Source: Spirochaetia bacterium (GTDB taxonomy: Bacteria > Spirochaetota > UBA4802 > UBA5550). From it: 64,000 bases of DNA. Shown here in pieces: positions 7,835 through 17,320 of the stretch; the first letter of the stretch is position 1, and the number at the start of each line of letters is the position of its first letter. The stretch covers positions 274,178 to 338,177 of the forward strand of contig VFJS01000002.1 in the NCBI GenBank assembly GCA_009885955.1, given 5' to 3'. Position numbers and translations under genes: made by a program. The notes beneath the pieces were generated by a model, which worked only from the letters and a program-made list of their open reading frames with translations, was not told where the DNA came from and did no database searches.

Positions 7835-9856
7835 TCATTTGAAAGCTTCGGAATCTATCTTCTCGTATATTTTTTCATTTATGAACAGATCAACAAGGGA
7901 TTTGTCAAGCCTGCCTTTATCAGCTTCTTCAGTGAGTATTTTCAGCACAATATTCAATGGCACTGGCTTTTTATATGGCCTGTCTTTGGCTGAAAGGGCA
8001 TCATAAATATCCGCTACTGCCATCATCCTGGACTGAATAGAAATGCTGTCCATGCCTTTAAGGCCGTCGGGATACCCGGAGCCGTCGAGAAACTCATGGT
8101 GTCTTAAAGCTATTTCCGGAATATTTTTATATTCAGAAGGCCATGGAATTTTACTTACAAATTTATACGTATGAACTACATGGGTTTCGATCTCTTTCCT
8201 TTCTTCCGGATTGAGGCTGCCTCTTTTTATTGTGAGGTTGGCCTTGTTTGAATCTGTAATTACATCGATCGAGTTGCCGTTTAAATCCCTGCATTCAATA
8301 TTTTCAATATCACTAATTATGGAGGTAAGCCTGGCTACAGGATCTTCATCCAAAATTGTTGGTTCGTTCAGCATGCTGATTTTATTTTTAATTTCAATTA
8401 TTCTATTAAGCGTCGAATTTTTTTCATTCTTGAATGTATCAGATCTGATTTTCTTTTCAGAAATATCTGTATCGGTATCAAATAATTCCATTTTTTTGTT
8501 AAAATAAGATAGCTCAACATATCTGTATAGATAATCGAGTCTCATCTGTAAATTTTCCATATCTTCAGGGAATAACTTTTTGGCCTTTTTAAATATATTG
8601 AGGTCAATGTAAACTTTTCCGAAGTCGTGCAGTAGAGCTGCAAATTCCAGTTCTCTTAAATTATTTTCATTGAATCTGATTTTACCAAAATTGCTGCTGT
8701 CGTTGATGGCATGTGCCATATATTTGCAGATTTCAGCGACCCTGAATGAATGTCCCGATGTTGCCGGGTCCCGTGATTCAATAGCAGTTACCGAAGCCTT
8801 GACGAATTCTTCAAACTGATTCTGGATTTGATTTATCAGTCTGTTATTTTCAATGGAAACTGCGGCCTGACCCGCAATTGCCTGGAGAAGGTTGTTATAT
8901 TTTTTATCAAATGTAATAACATATGTATCGAAGTCCTCTTTGTTTATCAGCTTTATAGTAAAAGCCTCATTTTCACTCTCGCCTTTATTCGACTTGTCTT
9001 TTTTGCTGTTTATCAGCTGGATGACTCCAATGATTTCATCAAGATGATTTTTCATAGGCACAACAAGCATTGATCTGCAGATATAACTGTGAGTTTTATC
9101 AAAGAAAGAATTAAATGAATAAGAGGAAAATTTTGATATCTGGTAGGCATCCGGAATGTTAAGAATTTCTCCGGTAACTGCGACATATCCAGCTATTGAT
9201 GTTTTATCGAGATCCATGACAAATTCTTCAAGCGGGATATCCCTGGAAAAAGTATGCGAGTATTTGAATCTTAGTTTCTTGCCGTTATTTTCGTCATCCT
9301 CAACAAGATAAAGACTGCCTGCATCGGCGCCTGTTATTTTTTTGCTTAAAAAAAGGATAAGCCGCAACAACTTGTCCGGATCCTTTTCACTTGAAAGTGA
9401 TTTCCCTATGTTGATAAGATCTTCCTGATCCTGATGCATATCGAGAAGCTTCGACATGTATTTATTATTTAGAGCTTCATTATCATAAAATTCCTCTATC
9501 AGTGAAAAGGATTTGAGTGTCAGGAATATGAATTCATATTCCTGAATTTTATTTATTTTATAATCAGAAATATGGTAAAGTCTTGTGAGGTTCTGGCCTA
9601 AAAGGTCATCTTCAGTACCGAAGATAACAAGCTGATAATAAATCTTCTGGTAGGGTATAATGTTTAAATATTTATTGAGAGGAAGGTATTCATCATGCGA
9701 TATAAAAATTACTGTTTTAACAGGAATATCATTAATTTCTGATATCAGTCTGTCTATTTCATCGGGAATATTACCGGTAATAATACTTACAAATTCAGTT
9801 TGTGCCGGCATGGCAATCAATGATTCTACCTTCTTTGAGATTATAACGGTTCCCAT
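7835..9856 (-). CDS. GAF and HD-GYP domain protein (putative cyclic-di-GMP phosphodiesterase)
   Basis: A large cytoplasmic signalling protein, about 670 residues. The first ~150 residues are an unrecognised sensory region. A GAF domain covers about 160-355 (ADAGSLYLVEDD, SMLVVPMKN, IIGVIQLINS). The HD-GYP domain begins with SGHSFRVAEIC and has the metal pair LLHDFGKVYI and the hallmark RHHEFLDGSGYPDGLKG. A ~130-residue charged insertion lies between the HD motif and the GYP motif, which is longer than usual. All metal-binding and GYP residues are present, so it is predicted to hydrolyse cyclic-di-GMP. The GAF ligand is unknown. Start is uncertain: ATG at 9856 lacks a Shine-Dalgarno; upstream GTG (9883) and TTG (9892) starts are possible and would add strand-like residues. 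The diguanylate cyclase at 17.3 kb could be its opponent. Confidence 0.85.
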   Translation of the reverse strand: MGTVIISKKVESLIAMPAQTEFVSIITGNIPDEIDRLISEINDIPVKTVIFISHDEYLPLNKYLNIIPYQKIYYQLVIFGTEDDLLGQNLTRLYHISDYKINKIQEYEFIFLTLKSFSLIEEFYDNEALNNKYMSKLLDMHQDQEDLINIGKSLSSEKDPDKLLRLILFLSKKITGADAGSLYLVEDDENNGKKLRFKYSHTFSRDIPLEEFVMDLDKTSIAGYVAVTGEILNIPDAYQISKFSSYSFNSFFDKTHSYICRSMLVVPMKNHLDEIIGVIQLINSKKDKSNKGESENEAFTIKLINKEDFDTYVITFDKKYNNLLQAIAGQAAVSIENNRLINQIQNQFEEFVKASVTAIESRDPATSGHSFRVAEICKYMAHAINDSSNFGKIRFNENNLRELEFAALLHDFGKVYIDLNIFKKAKKLFPEDMENLQMRLDYLYRYVELSYFNKKMELFDTDTDISEKKIRSDTFKNEKNSTLNRIIEIKNKISMLNEPTILDEDPVARLTSIISDIENIECRDLNGNSIDVITDSNKANLTIKRGSLNPEERKEIETHVVHTYKFVSKIPWPSEYKNIPEIALRHHEFLDGSGYPDGLKGMDSISIQSRMMAVADIYDALSAKDRPYKKPVPLNIVLKILTEEADKGRLDKSLVDLFINEKIYEKIDSEAFK

Positions 9857-9906
9857 AATTGTAAATTTAATATGGGCATTCACAGCAGTCAATTATTATT
9901 TTATTC

Positions 9907-10140
9907 TTGATTATTGAAAACAAATCAGTTGATTTCTATGGATACCAGTTCTGGATCATGCATTTCAAGGGGATGATGATACTCCTGGCAAAGGGGATCA
10001 AGGGGCAGTATATTTTTATCATACCCCGGAAGAACGCAGTGGTGGTCCGCCTGGGAGATAAAAGGATCGATACCATGATAAAACATTTACCGGAAGACGC
10101 CTACAGGTTAATGGAAACGGCATTTGAAATGATGGATTGA
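9907..10140 (+). pseudogene. C-terminal remnant of class C beta-lactamase-family serine hydrolase
   Basis: An open frame of 77 codons corresponds only to the extreme C-terminus of PF00144-type serine hydrolases: FYGYQFWIM, then AKGIKGQYIFIIPRKNAVVVRLG. In the full family this is the strand carrying the KTG-equivalent region plus the final strand and helix, at residue 300 or later. The Ser-x-x-Lys and Tyr-x-Asn catalytic parts are absent; upstream DNA is instead the start of the HD-GYP gene. So about 80 percent of the gene is missing. The reading frame of the remnant is undamaged up to its natural stop, which suggests a fairly recent deletion. It is unlikely to make a functional protein. Confidence 0.65.
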
Positions 10141-10355
10141 CTGCACATGCGATTCAAGTTTATCAATATGCCCAACTTTTTCAGGATGTTCAAAAACAAT
10201 ATCAACAGCCAGATAGACTAAAAAGCTCAGGTTGCTCTATTGAATTCTAAAAAATATTTTAATTGACTTTATATCCTGATATTTTTCAATCATCATTATT
10301 TTCGTTTTCATGGCTGCTGTTCATTTATTAAATTATGAATTTCCCGGAGGATGTT

Positions 10356-11438
10356 ATGGCAAATAGTGTTTTTGAAAGACTGCAGGATGTGCTTGATACA
10401 ATTCCAAACGGCTTTCCAAAATCCAGGGAAGGCCTCGATATCCAGATTCTCAAAAAGATATTTACCGAGGAGGAGGCAAGTATTGCCAGTGATCTAAAAA
10501 TGAACTGGGAGACACCGGAAACCATTGCAGCCAGGACTGGCAGGGACAAGGATATTTTAAAAGAAAAACTAAGGAAAATGCATCAACGAGGGGAAATTTT
10601 CGGAGCTAAAATAAATGAAGTAGAAATTTACAAGTTGATGCCTTATGTCTATGGGATATATGAATTTCAGATTAAAAGAATGGATAGAGAATTTGCAGAA
10701 CTTAATGAAAGATATAGCAAGGAAGTGTTTGCCAAGGATTTTTTCTCCCAAAATCCTCCAATGATGAAGGTCATTCCAATCGAAAAGACCATCCCTTCCC
10801 ACTCGGTTGTAAAAACCTATGAAAGCGTTAAAGAGATTATCACCAATGCCAAGGACTGGGCTGTTGATGAATGCATTTGCAAGAAGGAAAAGGGACTGCT
10901 GGGACATGAATGCTCTTTTCCCAAGGAGGTCTGTCTCGGTTTTGCACCTATTGAGGATTATTTTAAGACATCTAACTGGGGAAAGCAGATTTCAAGGGAT
11001 GAGGCCTATGCAGTCCTTGATATGTCCGAAAAAGCCGGCCTGGTACATCTAACATCAAACATCCAGAAGGGACACATCTATATATGCAATTGCTGTTCCT
11101 GCTGCTGCGGTGTCCTTCGTGCCGCAAATTTGATGGGTGTGAAGCAATCGGTAGCACATTCCGATTACGTGGCGGTAGTGGATGTGGATAAATGTATTGC
11201 CTGCGGAAACTGTGAAGAGAGATGCCATGTGGATGGAATTAAGGTTGGTACGTATGCCGAGGTTAATGAAAAATGTATTGGATGCAGCCTGTGCGTAACA
11301 ACCTGTCCTGAAGAGGCCGTTACCATTCAGTTAAGGGATGATAATGATATCCTGGAGGTTCCGGCAAACGAAAAGGATTGGATAAAAAAGAGAGGGATAT
11401 CTTCCGGAAGGACTTCTTACAAGGAGAAACTGCTTTAA
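10356..11438 (+). CDS. Winged-helix-like and 2x[4Fe-4S] ferredoxin domain protein
   Basis: The start is set at the ATG 10356 (MANSVFERLQDVL), five bases after cggagg; an in-frame ATG lies at 10335. The 360-residue product opens with a ~100-residue helical segment resembling a winged helix (ETPETIAARTGRDKDILKEKL). Then come about 130 residues with scattered cysteines (DECICKKEKG, GHECSF), a dense Cys cluster (CNCCSCCCGVL), and a C-terminal bacterial-type diferredoxin domain: CIACGNCEERCH and CIGCSLCVTTCPEEA. The last two motifs each bind one [4Fe-4S] cluster. Similar proteins occur in anaerobes near oxidoreductases. The role may be electron transfer, or redox-responsive regulation if the wHTH binds DNA; both are inference. 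It stands alone, with no obvious redox partner adjacent. Confidence 0.7.
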   Translation: MANSVFERLQDVLDTIPNGFPKSREGLDIQILKKIFTEEEASIASDLKMNWETPETIAARTGRDKDILKEKLRKMHQRGEIFGAKINEVEIYKLMPYVYGIYEFQIKRMDREFAELNERYSKEVFAKDFFSQNPPMMKVIPIEKTIPSHSVVKTYESVKEIITNAKDWAVDECICKKEKGLLGHECSFPKEVCLGFAPIEDYFKTSNWGKQISRDEAYAVLDMSEKAGLVHLTSNIQKGHIYICNCCSCCCGVLRAANLMGVKQSVAHSDYVAVVDVDKCIACGNCEERCHVDGIKVGTYAEVNEKCIGCSLCVTTCPEEAVTIQLRDDNDILEVPANEKDWIKKRGISSGRTSYKEKLL

Positions 11439-11778
11439 GCTGTTCTTAGCATGCCTATCCTGAAGGCCCGTAAATAAATCGCTGTTAAGAATATTTTACC
11501 AACCCATTGCGGAACCATTGCCCGTTTCTGAATCGGATAATATCCTGATTGAAGTAATCCTGGAAATTATGAAAGTCCTCTCTTCATTTTTCAGGAAACA
11601 GATATAATTGCTTCTATTTTATTTTGGTGCTGCGAAGCCTGATTTTCAGGATACTGTTTTTATAACAAAAATAAAGTGTGCTGACTGTTCCTGAATTTAT
11701 CATGCCCTGATAACAATATATTATCCTTTTATTTTTTCATATTGACTTAATCGATTAAATTCCGGCAGTATACAAAAA
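11439..11778. other. Intergenic region, nothing recognised
   Basis: About 340 bp between the ferredoxin gene and the methyltransferase gene. I find no supported frame, repeat or terminator. A ttgact at about 11742 lies upstream of the methyltransferase, but the best -10-like hexamer (tataca) is 21 bases away, too far for a standard sigma-70 promoter. Confidence 0.3.
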
Positions 11779-12624
11779 ATGAAAAATACAATAACATGCA
11801 ATCTTTGCGGCGGAGGCAGATTTTCAGAAAGAACCCCATTCAAGGGGACTTCAAGGAGATATGTTTACGATTTTATATACGGGCGCTGCGAGAACTGCAA
11901 ATCCATCATGAGGCTTACAGACATTTCTGTTGATTATTCCGGCTATATCACTTCAAAAAATCTCCAGACCGTGAAGGCAAAAAGGCTGATAAAATTTTTT
12001 AGTCTCCTGAATGTATCAATGGATGATTCTATCCTCGATTATGGCTGCGGAAATGGTTCCTTTTTACTAACCTTGAAAGACCTGGGATTCAGGAATGTAA
12101 AGGGGTATGAGCCCTTCAATGATGAATATAATGCCCTGGAGCCCGGGGTAAAATATACCCTGATATATCTTATCCATGTCTTTGAGCACCTTGCTGATTT
12201 TAATGTATTTTTTTCTGATATAAAGAGGTACTCTATAGAAAATGGGAAAGTGCTGATAATCACGCCAAGTTCATCAAGGATAACAAAACTTGATCCCGAG
12301 GATCCATTTCAGCAGTTCGCCATTCACGCGCCCTATCACAATTTTATCCCATCCGATGAAATTGTGATGAAGTTGTTCAGTGATAATAACTTCAGGCTGA
12401 AGGTTCACATGGACTATGATGTGGCAAGGAGCGGGTTGTTTGCGAATAATAATTTCTCAGCCCTCATGCAGCATCACCTTGGCGGGGCCAAGGAGGACCT
12501 ATTGACATCGCCGAAAGGGAAAATTGCGGGAACCGTTCTTGCCCATGCTCCGTCTGTTTTAAATACATTTTTATTTAAAACAAGAGACAGGCTTGTGAGT
12601 ACATTCCTATTTGAAAAAAAATAA
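11779..12624 (+). CDS. Class I SAM-dependent methyltransferase with zinc-ribbon N-terminus
   Basis: The 281-residue protein begins with a likely zinc ribbon (CNLCGGG and, 30 residues on, CENCKS). It continues with a Rossmann methyltransferase domain: motif I LDYGCGNGSFL binds the S-adenosylmethionine methionine moiety, GYEPFN is the acidic end of strand 2, and HVFEHLADF is motif IV. This architecture (zinc ribbon plus Methyltransf_23-like) is common among methyltransferases of surface polysaccharide, O-antigen or secondary-metabolite pathways, but the substrate cannot be told here. There is no adjacent glycan cluster. No clear Shine-Dalgarno is visible before the ATG. Downstream, 110 bp separate it from the thiolase gene. 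Family confident, substrate unknown. Confidence 0.75.
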   Translation: MKNTITCNLCGGGRFSERTPFKGTSRRYVYDFIYGRCENCKSIMRLTDISVDYSGYITSKNLQTVKAKRLIKFFSLLNVSMDDSILDYGCGNGSFLLTLKDLGFRNVKGYEPFNDEYNALEPGVKYTLIYLIHVFEHLADFNVFFSDIKRYSIENGKVLIITPSSSRITKLDPEDPFQQFAIHAPYHNFIPSDEIVMKLFSDNNFRLKVHMDYDVARSGLFANNNFSALMQHHLGGAKEDLLTSPKGKIAGTVLAHAPSVLNTFLFKTRDRLVSTFLFEKK

Positions 12625-12734
12625 ATATGAGGAAATTGAATTATAGTTGATAAAATTGAAAATCTACCAAAGACTGCTTAAATTTTTGAGCAATTGAGGT
12701 TACAATTTAATAAAAACATGACAGGGGGAGTATC

Positions 12735-13937
12735 ATGAAAGACACATTCATATACGATACCATTCGGACACCGCGGGGCAAAGGAAAAAATGACGGTGCC
12801 CTCTACGAGGTAAAACCGGTTGATCTTCTGAAAACGCTCTTCATTGCGCTCCAGGAAAGGAACAGCCTTGACACATCAAAGGTGGACGACGTGGTCCTGG
12901 GCTGCGTTACAGCCATCGGGGACCAGGGCGCAGATATTGCCCGAACCGCCGTACTCTACAGCGGCTGGGATGAATCGGTTGCCGGGGTTACCCTGAACCG
13001 TTTCTGCGCATCGGGCCTTGAGGCGATCAACATGGCGGCCATGAAGATACAGTCCGGGGCCGAGGACCTCGTGGTGGGCGGCGGCGTTGAATCCATGTCG
13101 AGGATTCCCATGGGTTCCGACGGCGGCGCCCTGTACCTGGACCCCAGGGTAAACGAGGCCATCAACTTCATTCCCCAGGGCATTTCGGCGGATCTCCTTG
13201 CCACCATAGACGGGTTCACGAGGAAGGACGTGGACGCCTTTGCCGTACTTTCCCACTCCAGGGCTGCGGCAGCGGCCGGGAACGGACACTTCAAGTCCAT
13301 TGTCCCTGTCAATGACCTTAACGGAAACCTCATCCTGGACCATGACGAAACGATACGGGCGGAGACCACTGCTGAAATCCTGGCAGGGCTCAAGCCCTCT
13401 TTTAAAATGATGGGTGACCTGGGTTTTGATTCCTCGGCACAGCTTAAATATCCCCAGGTGGAGGCGATTGACCATGTCCACCACGCGGGAAATTCTTCAG
13501 GGATAGTGGACGGCGCAGCACTGGTTCTAGTGGGAAACAAAAAGGCAGGGAAAGACCAGGGGCTTAAACCCCGTGCCCGGTTCCTGAGCGTTGCCGTCAC
13601 CGGTTCCGAACCGACAATCATGCTCACCGGGCCGATTGCGTCAACCCGGAAGGCACTGAAGAAAGCGGGCATGAAGATATCGGATATAGATCTTTTTGAG
13701 ATCAATGAGGCCTTTGCCGCCGTTGTTTTGAAGATCATACGGGACCTCGGGATAGATCCCGGCAGGGTCAATGTAAACGGCGGCGCAATAGCAATGGGGC
13801 ATCCCCTCGGGGCCACCGGTGCAATGCTCATGAGTACAGTCCTGGATGAACTGGAGAGAAGGGATAAATCCATCGGCCTCTGCACGCTTTGCGTCGGCGG
13901 CGGCATGGGCATCACCACCATCATCGAAAGGATTTAA
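12735..13937 (+). CDS. fadA: Acetyl-CoA C-acyltransferase (3-ketoacyl-CoA thiolase)
   Basis: This 400-residue thiolase performs the last step of fatty-acid beta-oxidation, cleaving 3-ketoacyl-CoA with CoA to acetyl-CoA and a shortened acyl-CoA. All catalytic blocks are visible: nucleophile Cys91 in [12 protein letters not shown], the EINEAFA loop, the active-site His in [15 protein letters not shown], and the second Cys in CVGGGMG near the C-terminus. Length is normal for the family. It is preceded by caggggga five bases before the ATG. The FadB/FadJ-like gene follows 89 bp downstream on the same strand, the classic partner in a trifunctional complex (order thiolase first, then the alpha subunit). 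G+C is clearly higher than in the first 10 kb. FadA versus FadI subtype is not resolved. Confidence 0.9.
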   Translation: MKDTFIYDTIRTPRGKGKNDGALYEVKPVDLLKTLFIALQERNSLDTSKVDDVVLGCVTAIGDQGADIARTAVLYSGWDESVAGVTLNRFCASGLEAINMAAMKIQSGAEDLVVGGGVESMSRIPMGSDGGALYLDPRVNEAINFIPQGISADLLATIDGFTRKDVDAFAVLSHSRAAAAAGNGHFKSIVPVNDLNGNLILDHDETIRAETTAEILAGLKPSFKMMGDLGFDSSAQLKYPQVEAIDHVHHAGNSSGIVDGAALVLVGNKKAGKDQGLKPRARFLSVAVTGSEPTIMLTGPIASTRKALKKAGMKISDIDLFEINEAFAAVVLKIIRDLGIDPGRVNVNGGAIAMGHPLGATGAMLMSTVLDELERRDKSIGLCTLCVGGGMGITTIIERI

Positions 13938-14026
13938 ACGCAATGACGGACATGCACTTTATCCAGGGGCATGCTGATATGAAAAAAGAATTATATCAAA
14001 CAGACATTCAGTAAGTGAGGGACCCC

Positions 14027-16159
14027 ATGAGCATAGAATATAAAAAAGGCCAGAACAATATCGTAACCCTGCTCCTTGACAAGCCCGGCAGCCCGGTGAA
14101 CCTGGTGGATGCAGCCCTGGTTTCATCACTCAAGGATTCACTTGACAGGCTTGAAACGGATAAAAGCATAACAGGCGTTATTTTAACATCGGCGAAAAAG
14201 AAGGATTTCCTCGCAGGGGCGGACATTGACGGGCTCTATGCGATACAGGACACCGCTTCAGCCATGGAAATGGTTGATTTCTACAAAAAACAGCTCCGGA
14301 GGCTGGAAACCCTCGGCAGGCCGGTTGTTGCCGCCATAAACGGCACAGCCCTGGGCGGAGGCTACGAACTCTCCCTTGCATGCCACTGGAGGATAGCCCT
14401 TGGCAGCCCGTCTATTGAAATCGGATTCCCCGAGGTGACTCTGGGTCTCCTCCCTGGAGGCGGCGGGACGCAGAGGCTTCCGAGGCTCATCGGCATCCAG
14501 AACGCCTTCTCCTTCCTGGTGGAGGGGAAACGGGTAAGGCCCGAGGAGGCCATCAAGGCAGGACTCGTCAATGAACTTGCCTCCGATGAAAAGGATCTCC
14601 TGGAAAAAGCAGAGGCATGGATTAAAAATAACCCTGAAGCAAAGCAGCCCTGGGATAAAAAAGAATTCAAATGGCCCGGGGGGGATCCCAGAAACCCCAG
14701 GATGGGGGAACTCTGGGCGATAGCGCCTTCCATGGTGAATAAAAAGGCAAAGGGGAACTACCCTGCAGTGAGAAACATACTCTCCTGCCTCTATGAAGGG
14801 GCCCTGGTGGATATCGACACCGGCCTGCGTATAGAATCACGGTATTTTGCAAACCTTGCAGTGAGCAGGGAGGCAAAAAATCTCATGGAATCACTCTGGT
14901 TCCAGCTCAACAGCATCAGGAAGGGCCAGAGCCGCCCGGCAGGATTTGAAAAATACCAGGCAAAAAAAGTGGGTGTCCTGGGCGCAGGGATGATGGGCGC
15001 AGGTATAGCCTATGTCTCCGCCTCTGCAGGCATTGATGTCATTCTCAAGGATGTAAACATGGAGGCAGCGGAACGCGGGAAGGCCTATTCTGAAAAAATT
15101 CTGGATAAGCGGGTGAGCCAGGGGAAGATGTCAAAGGATAAAAGGGACGGGATATTGTCCAGGATAAGGCCCACTGCAAGCGCGGGGGATCTGAAGGGAT
15201 GCGACCTTGTCATTGAAGCGGTATTCGAAGAGAGGGAACTGAAAGGGAGAGTGACAAAAGAGGCAGAGGAACAGATGGACCCCAGCGGCATATTTGCATC
15301 AAACACATCCACCCTTCCCATCACCGGGCTTGCCGGGAAATCTTCACGGCCGTCAAAATTCATCGGCCTCCACTTTTTTTCGCCCGCAGACAAGATGCCC
15401 CTTGTTGAAATCATAGTCGGCAAAGAGACCGATGACGAAACCCTTGCAAGGGCTTTTGATTATGTTCTCCAGATAAAAAAAACCCCCATTGTGGCAAATG
15501 ACAGCAGGGGCTTCTACACTTCCAGGGTTTTTACCACCTATCTTGCCGAGGGGATTGCCCTTCTGTCAGAGGGGCAGAACCCGTCTTTGATAGAGTCAGC
15601 AGGCCTCAAGGCAGGCATGCCCGTGGGGCCCCTTGCGCTGAGCGACGAGATTAGCCTGTCGCTCATGAAGCACATCATCGATCAGACAAGAAAAGACCTT
15701 GAGGGCGAAGGGAAAACCCTGCCTGTCAGGCCGATAGAAAAGGCAGTGGGTTTAATGGTTGATGAGCATAAACGGACAGGGAAGAAGGAGGGCAAGGGAT
15801 TTTATGATTACCATGAGGGCGGAAAAACCCTGTGGAATGAGCTTTATAAAATATTCCCGCAGAGCAGGGAGCAGCTCCCCATCAATGAAATAATTGACAG
15901 GCTGATTTTTGTCCAGTCCCTTGAAACAATACGCTGCCTTGAAGAAAAAGTCCTGAGGTCTGTTGCTGATGCAAATATTGGAAGCATCTTCGGCTGGGGT
16001 TTCCCGCCCTTCCGGGGGGGGACGATCCAGTTCGTAAACTCCTATGGCGTCCGGGAATTTCTCAGGAGGGCCGGGGAATTGGAAAAAAAATATGGAAAGA
16101 GTTTTTCGCAGCCTGAACTGCTTGCAGACATGGCAGAAAAAAACCAGTTGTTTAAATGA
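14027..16159 (+). CDS. fadB: Enoyl-CoA hydratase / 3-hydroxyacyl-CoA dehydrogenase (FadB/FadJ type)
   Basis: A 710-residue bifunctional beta-oxidation enzyme. The first ~190 residues are a crotonase-fold enoyl-CoA hydratase: the oxyanion-hole motif LAGADI, then GTALGGGYELSLACHWRIA and the catalytic Glu region IEIGFPEVTLGLLPGGGG. From about 310 comes an NAD-binding Rossmann domain (VGVLGAGMMGAGIAYV), the dehydrogenase active-site His segment GLHFFSPADKMPLVEI, and two C-terminal helical domains. It hydrates trans-2-enoyl-CoA and oxidises the L-3-hydroxyacyl-CoA with NAD+. The start at 14027 is chosen because gaggg lies about six bases upstream; a GTG at 14015 would overlap that site. It pairs with the thiolase just upstream. 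FadB and FadJ cannot be separated safely by eye. Confidence 0.9.
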   Translation: MSIEYKKGQNNIVTLLLDKPGSPVNLVDAALVSSLKDSLDRLETDKSITGVILTSAKKKDFLAGADIDGLYAIQDTASAMEMVDFYKKQLRRLETLGRPVVAAINGTALGGGYELSLACHWRIALGSPSIEIGFPEVTLGLLPGGGGTQRLPRLIGIQNAFSFLVEGKRVRPEEAIKAGLVNELASDEKDLLEKAEAWIKNNPEAKQPWDKKEFKWPGGDPRNPRMGELWAIAPSMVNKKAKGNYPAVRNILSCLYEGALVDIDTGLRIESRYFANLAVSREAKNLMESLWFQLNSIRKGQSRPAGFEKYQAKKVGVLGAGMMGAGIAYVSASAGIDVILKDVNMEAAERGKAYSEKILDKRVSQGKMSKDKRDGILSRIRPTASAGDLKGCDLVIEAVFEERELKGRVTKEAEEQMDPSGIFASNTSTLPITGLAGKSSRPSKFIGLHFFSPADKMPLVEIIVGKETDDETLARAFDYVLQIKKTPIVANDSRGFYTSRVFTTYLAEGIALLSEGQNPSLIESAGLKAGMPVGPLALSDEISLSLMKHIIDQTRKDLEGEGKTLPVRPIEKAVGLMVDEHKRTGKKEGKGFYDYHEGGKTLWNELYKIFPQSREQLPINEIIDRLIFVQSLETIRCLEEKVLRSVADANIGSIFGWGFPPFRGGTIQFVNSYGVREFLRRAGELEKKYGKSFSQPELLADMAEKNQLFK

Positions 16160-16289
16160 TAATTACGCCAAACCATGTTTTCGATGTTAATCTCTTCGAT
16201 AACGCTATATGACGATTTTGTTCAGTAAGGCTGCTTAATTACATGGCTCCTTACAAATTGACGATATACAGATACAATAGGAGTTGAAA

Positions 16290-17021
16290 ATGCAAGATAC
16301 AAATAGAATCACGGGTTATCTAATCATCACAGCCTCAATCATTCTGGGTGTGGGATCGCTGCTTGCATTCCTGCTTTTCCTTTATACAGGAAAGATATTT
16401 CCCGTGGACACGGGGATGGAAGGAATTACATTACTGGCTTTTGACTGCGCCCTCTCCCTGATGTTCTTCATTCAGCACAGCTTCATGGTGAGGAAAGGTT
16501 TCAAGGAATGGATCTCCAGGCTGATAAATCCTGTTTATTACAGCGCGGTATATTCCATCTTCTCCGGGATATCTCTGTTTTTAATGGTTTTCCTGTGGCA
16601 GACATCGGATATTATCATCCTCGCACCTCCTGACTGGCTTACCTGGTTTTCAAGAATAATATTTCTACTCTCAATATGCGGATTTATCTGGGGAATCCGG
16701 TCGCTAGGCAGCTTTGATCCCTATGGCCTGGGAAGCATAAGGCGCGCCATGAAAGGGAAAACCACCCTGATGATACCCTTTACCGTGAAAGGCCCTTACC
16801 GATACGTTCGCCATCCCCTCTATTTATTTTTTTTGATCTTGATCTGGTCCAATCCGAGCCTCACAGCAGACAGGCTCCTTTTAAACATATTATGGACACT
16901 GTGGATAATAATTGGAACCTTCCTGGAAGAGAGGGATCTCGTTTCGGCATACGGTGAGGAGTACCGGGATTACCAGAAAAAAGTCCCCATGCTCATTCCC
17001 GGCAGGAAAAGATGGGATTGA
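16290..17021 (+). CDS. Isoprenylcysteine carboxyl methyltransferase (ICMT/PEMT)-like membrane protein
   Basis: The 243-residue product has five or six hydrophobic segments and a C-terminal block typical of the PEMT/ICMT superfamily: VKGPYRYVRHPLYLFFL followed about 45 residues later by EERDLVSAYGEEYRDYQKKV. In this superfamily the Arg-His-Pro motif and the later Glu/Tyr residues bind S-adenosylmethionine at the membrane surface. The N-terminal half resembles NnrU-like membrane proteins. Bacterial members methylate lipids or small hydrophobic molecules; the substrate here is unknown. Start at ATG 16290 follows aggag by six bases; an in-frame TTG at 16284 is less likely. It sits 130 bp after the FadB-like gene and may be a separate transcription unit. 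Confidence 0.7.
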   Translation: MQDTNRITGYLIITASIILGVGSLLAFLLFLYTGKIFPVDTGMEGITLLAFDCALSLMFFIQHSFMVRKGFKEWISRLINPVYYSAVYSIFSGISLFLMVFLWQTSDIIILAPPDWLTWFSRIIFLLSICGFIWGIRSLGSFDPYGLGSIRRAMKGKTTLMIPFTVKGPYRYVRHPLYLFFLILIWSNPSLTADRLLLNILWTLWIIIGTFLEERDLVSAYGEEYRDYQKKVPMLIPGRKRWD

Positions 17022-17103
17022 TTTCATTCCCTCGCTTTGTTTGAAATCATCAGTACTGTTTGATACAGATTGATGGAATAATCTGCTTGCAAATCACTTC
17101 CAA

Positions 17104-17138
17104 ACAGAGGATCGCAGGTTCGATCCCTGCAACGCCTA
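17104..17138 (+). pseudogene. tRNA 3'-end remnant (T-arm and acceptor strand), possible attachment site
   Basis: A T-arm is recognisable: 5-bp stem gcagg/cctgc at 17114-17118 and 17126-17130 around the loop ttcgatc. It is followed by a seven-base acceptor-like strand aacgcct and a discriminator a. The matching 5' acceptor strand is not found upstream, and the region where an anticodon arm should be (ttgcaaa at 17087) cannot form a stem. So this is not a working tRNA. A stand-alone copy of the last 25-35 bases of a tRNA is what integrase-mediated insertion leaves behind. Confidence 0.35.
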
Positions 17139-17320
17139 ATGCATAATAAAGATTTTTTCATTTTTCAAATCAACATATTATTTGAGATGTATTTAACTTG
17201 ACTTTCCTAAAATAAGGATTATAATTGATGGAAATAGAGCAGATAGTATTCACTCTGCATTATGAACAATAAAAAGTTTATAATACCATTTTTTATTTTA
17301 AAATGAATTTTTGAAAAAAC

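Noticed and set aside
11742..11778. Promoter before the methyltransferase gene
   Set aside because: The ttgact and tataca boxes are 21 bases apart, outside the normal sigma-70 range.
12876..13924. Long minus-strand frames across the thiolase gene
   Set aside because: G+C-rich antisense shadows; the plus-strand thiolase has all catalytic motifs.
17082..17138. Complete tRNA-Cys gene (loop ttgcaaa)
   Set aside because: The anticodon stem does not pair and there is no 5' acceptor strand or D-arm; only the 3' part is tRNA-like.
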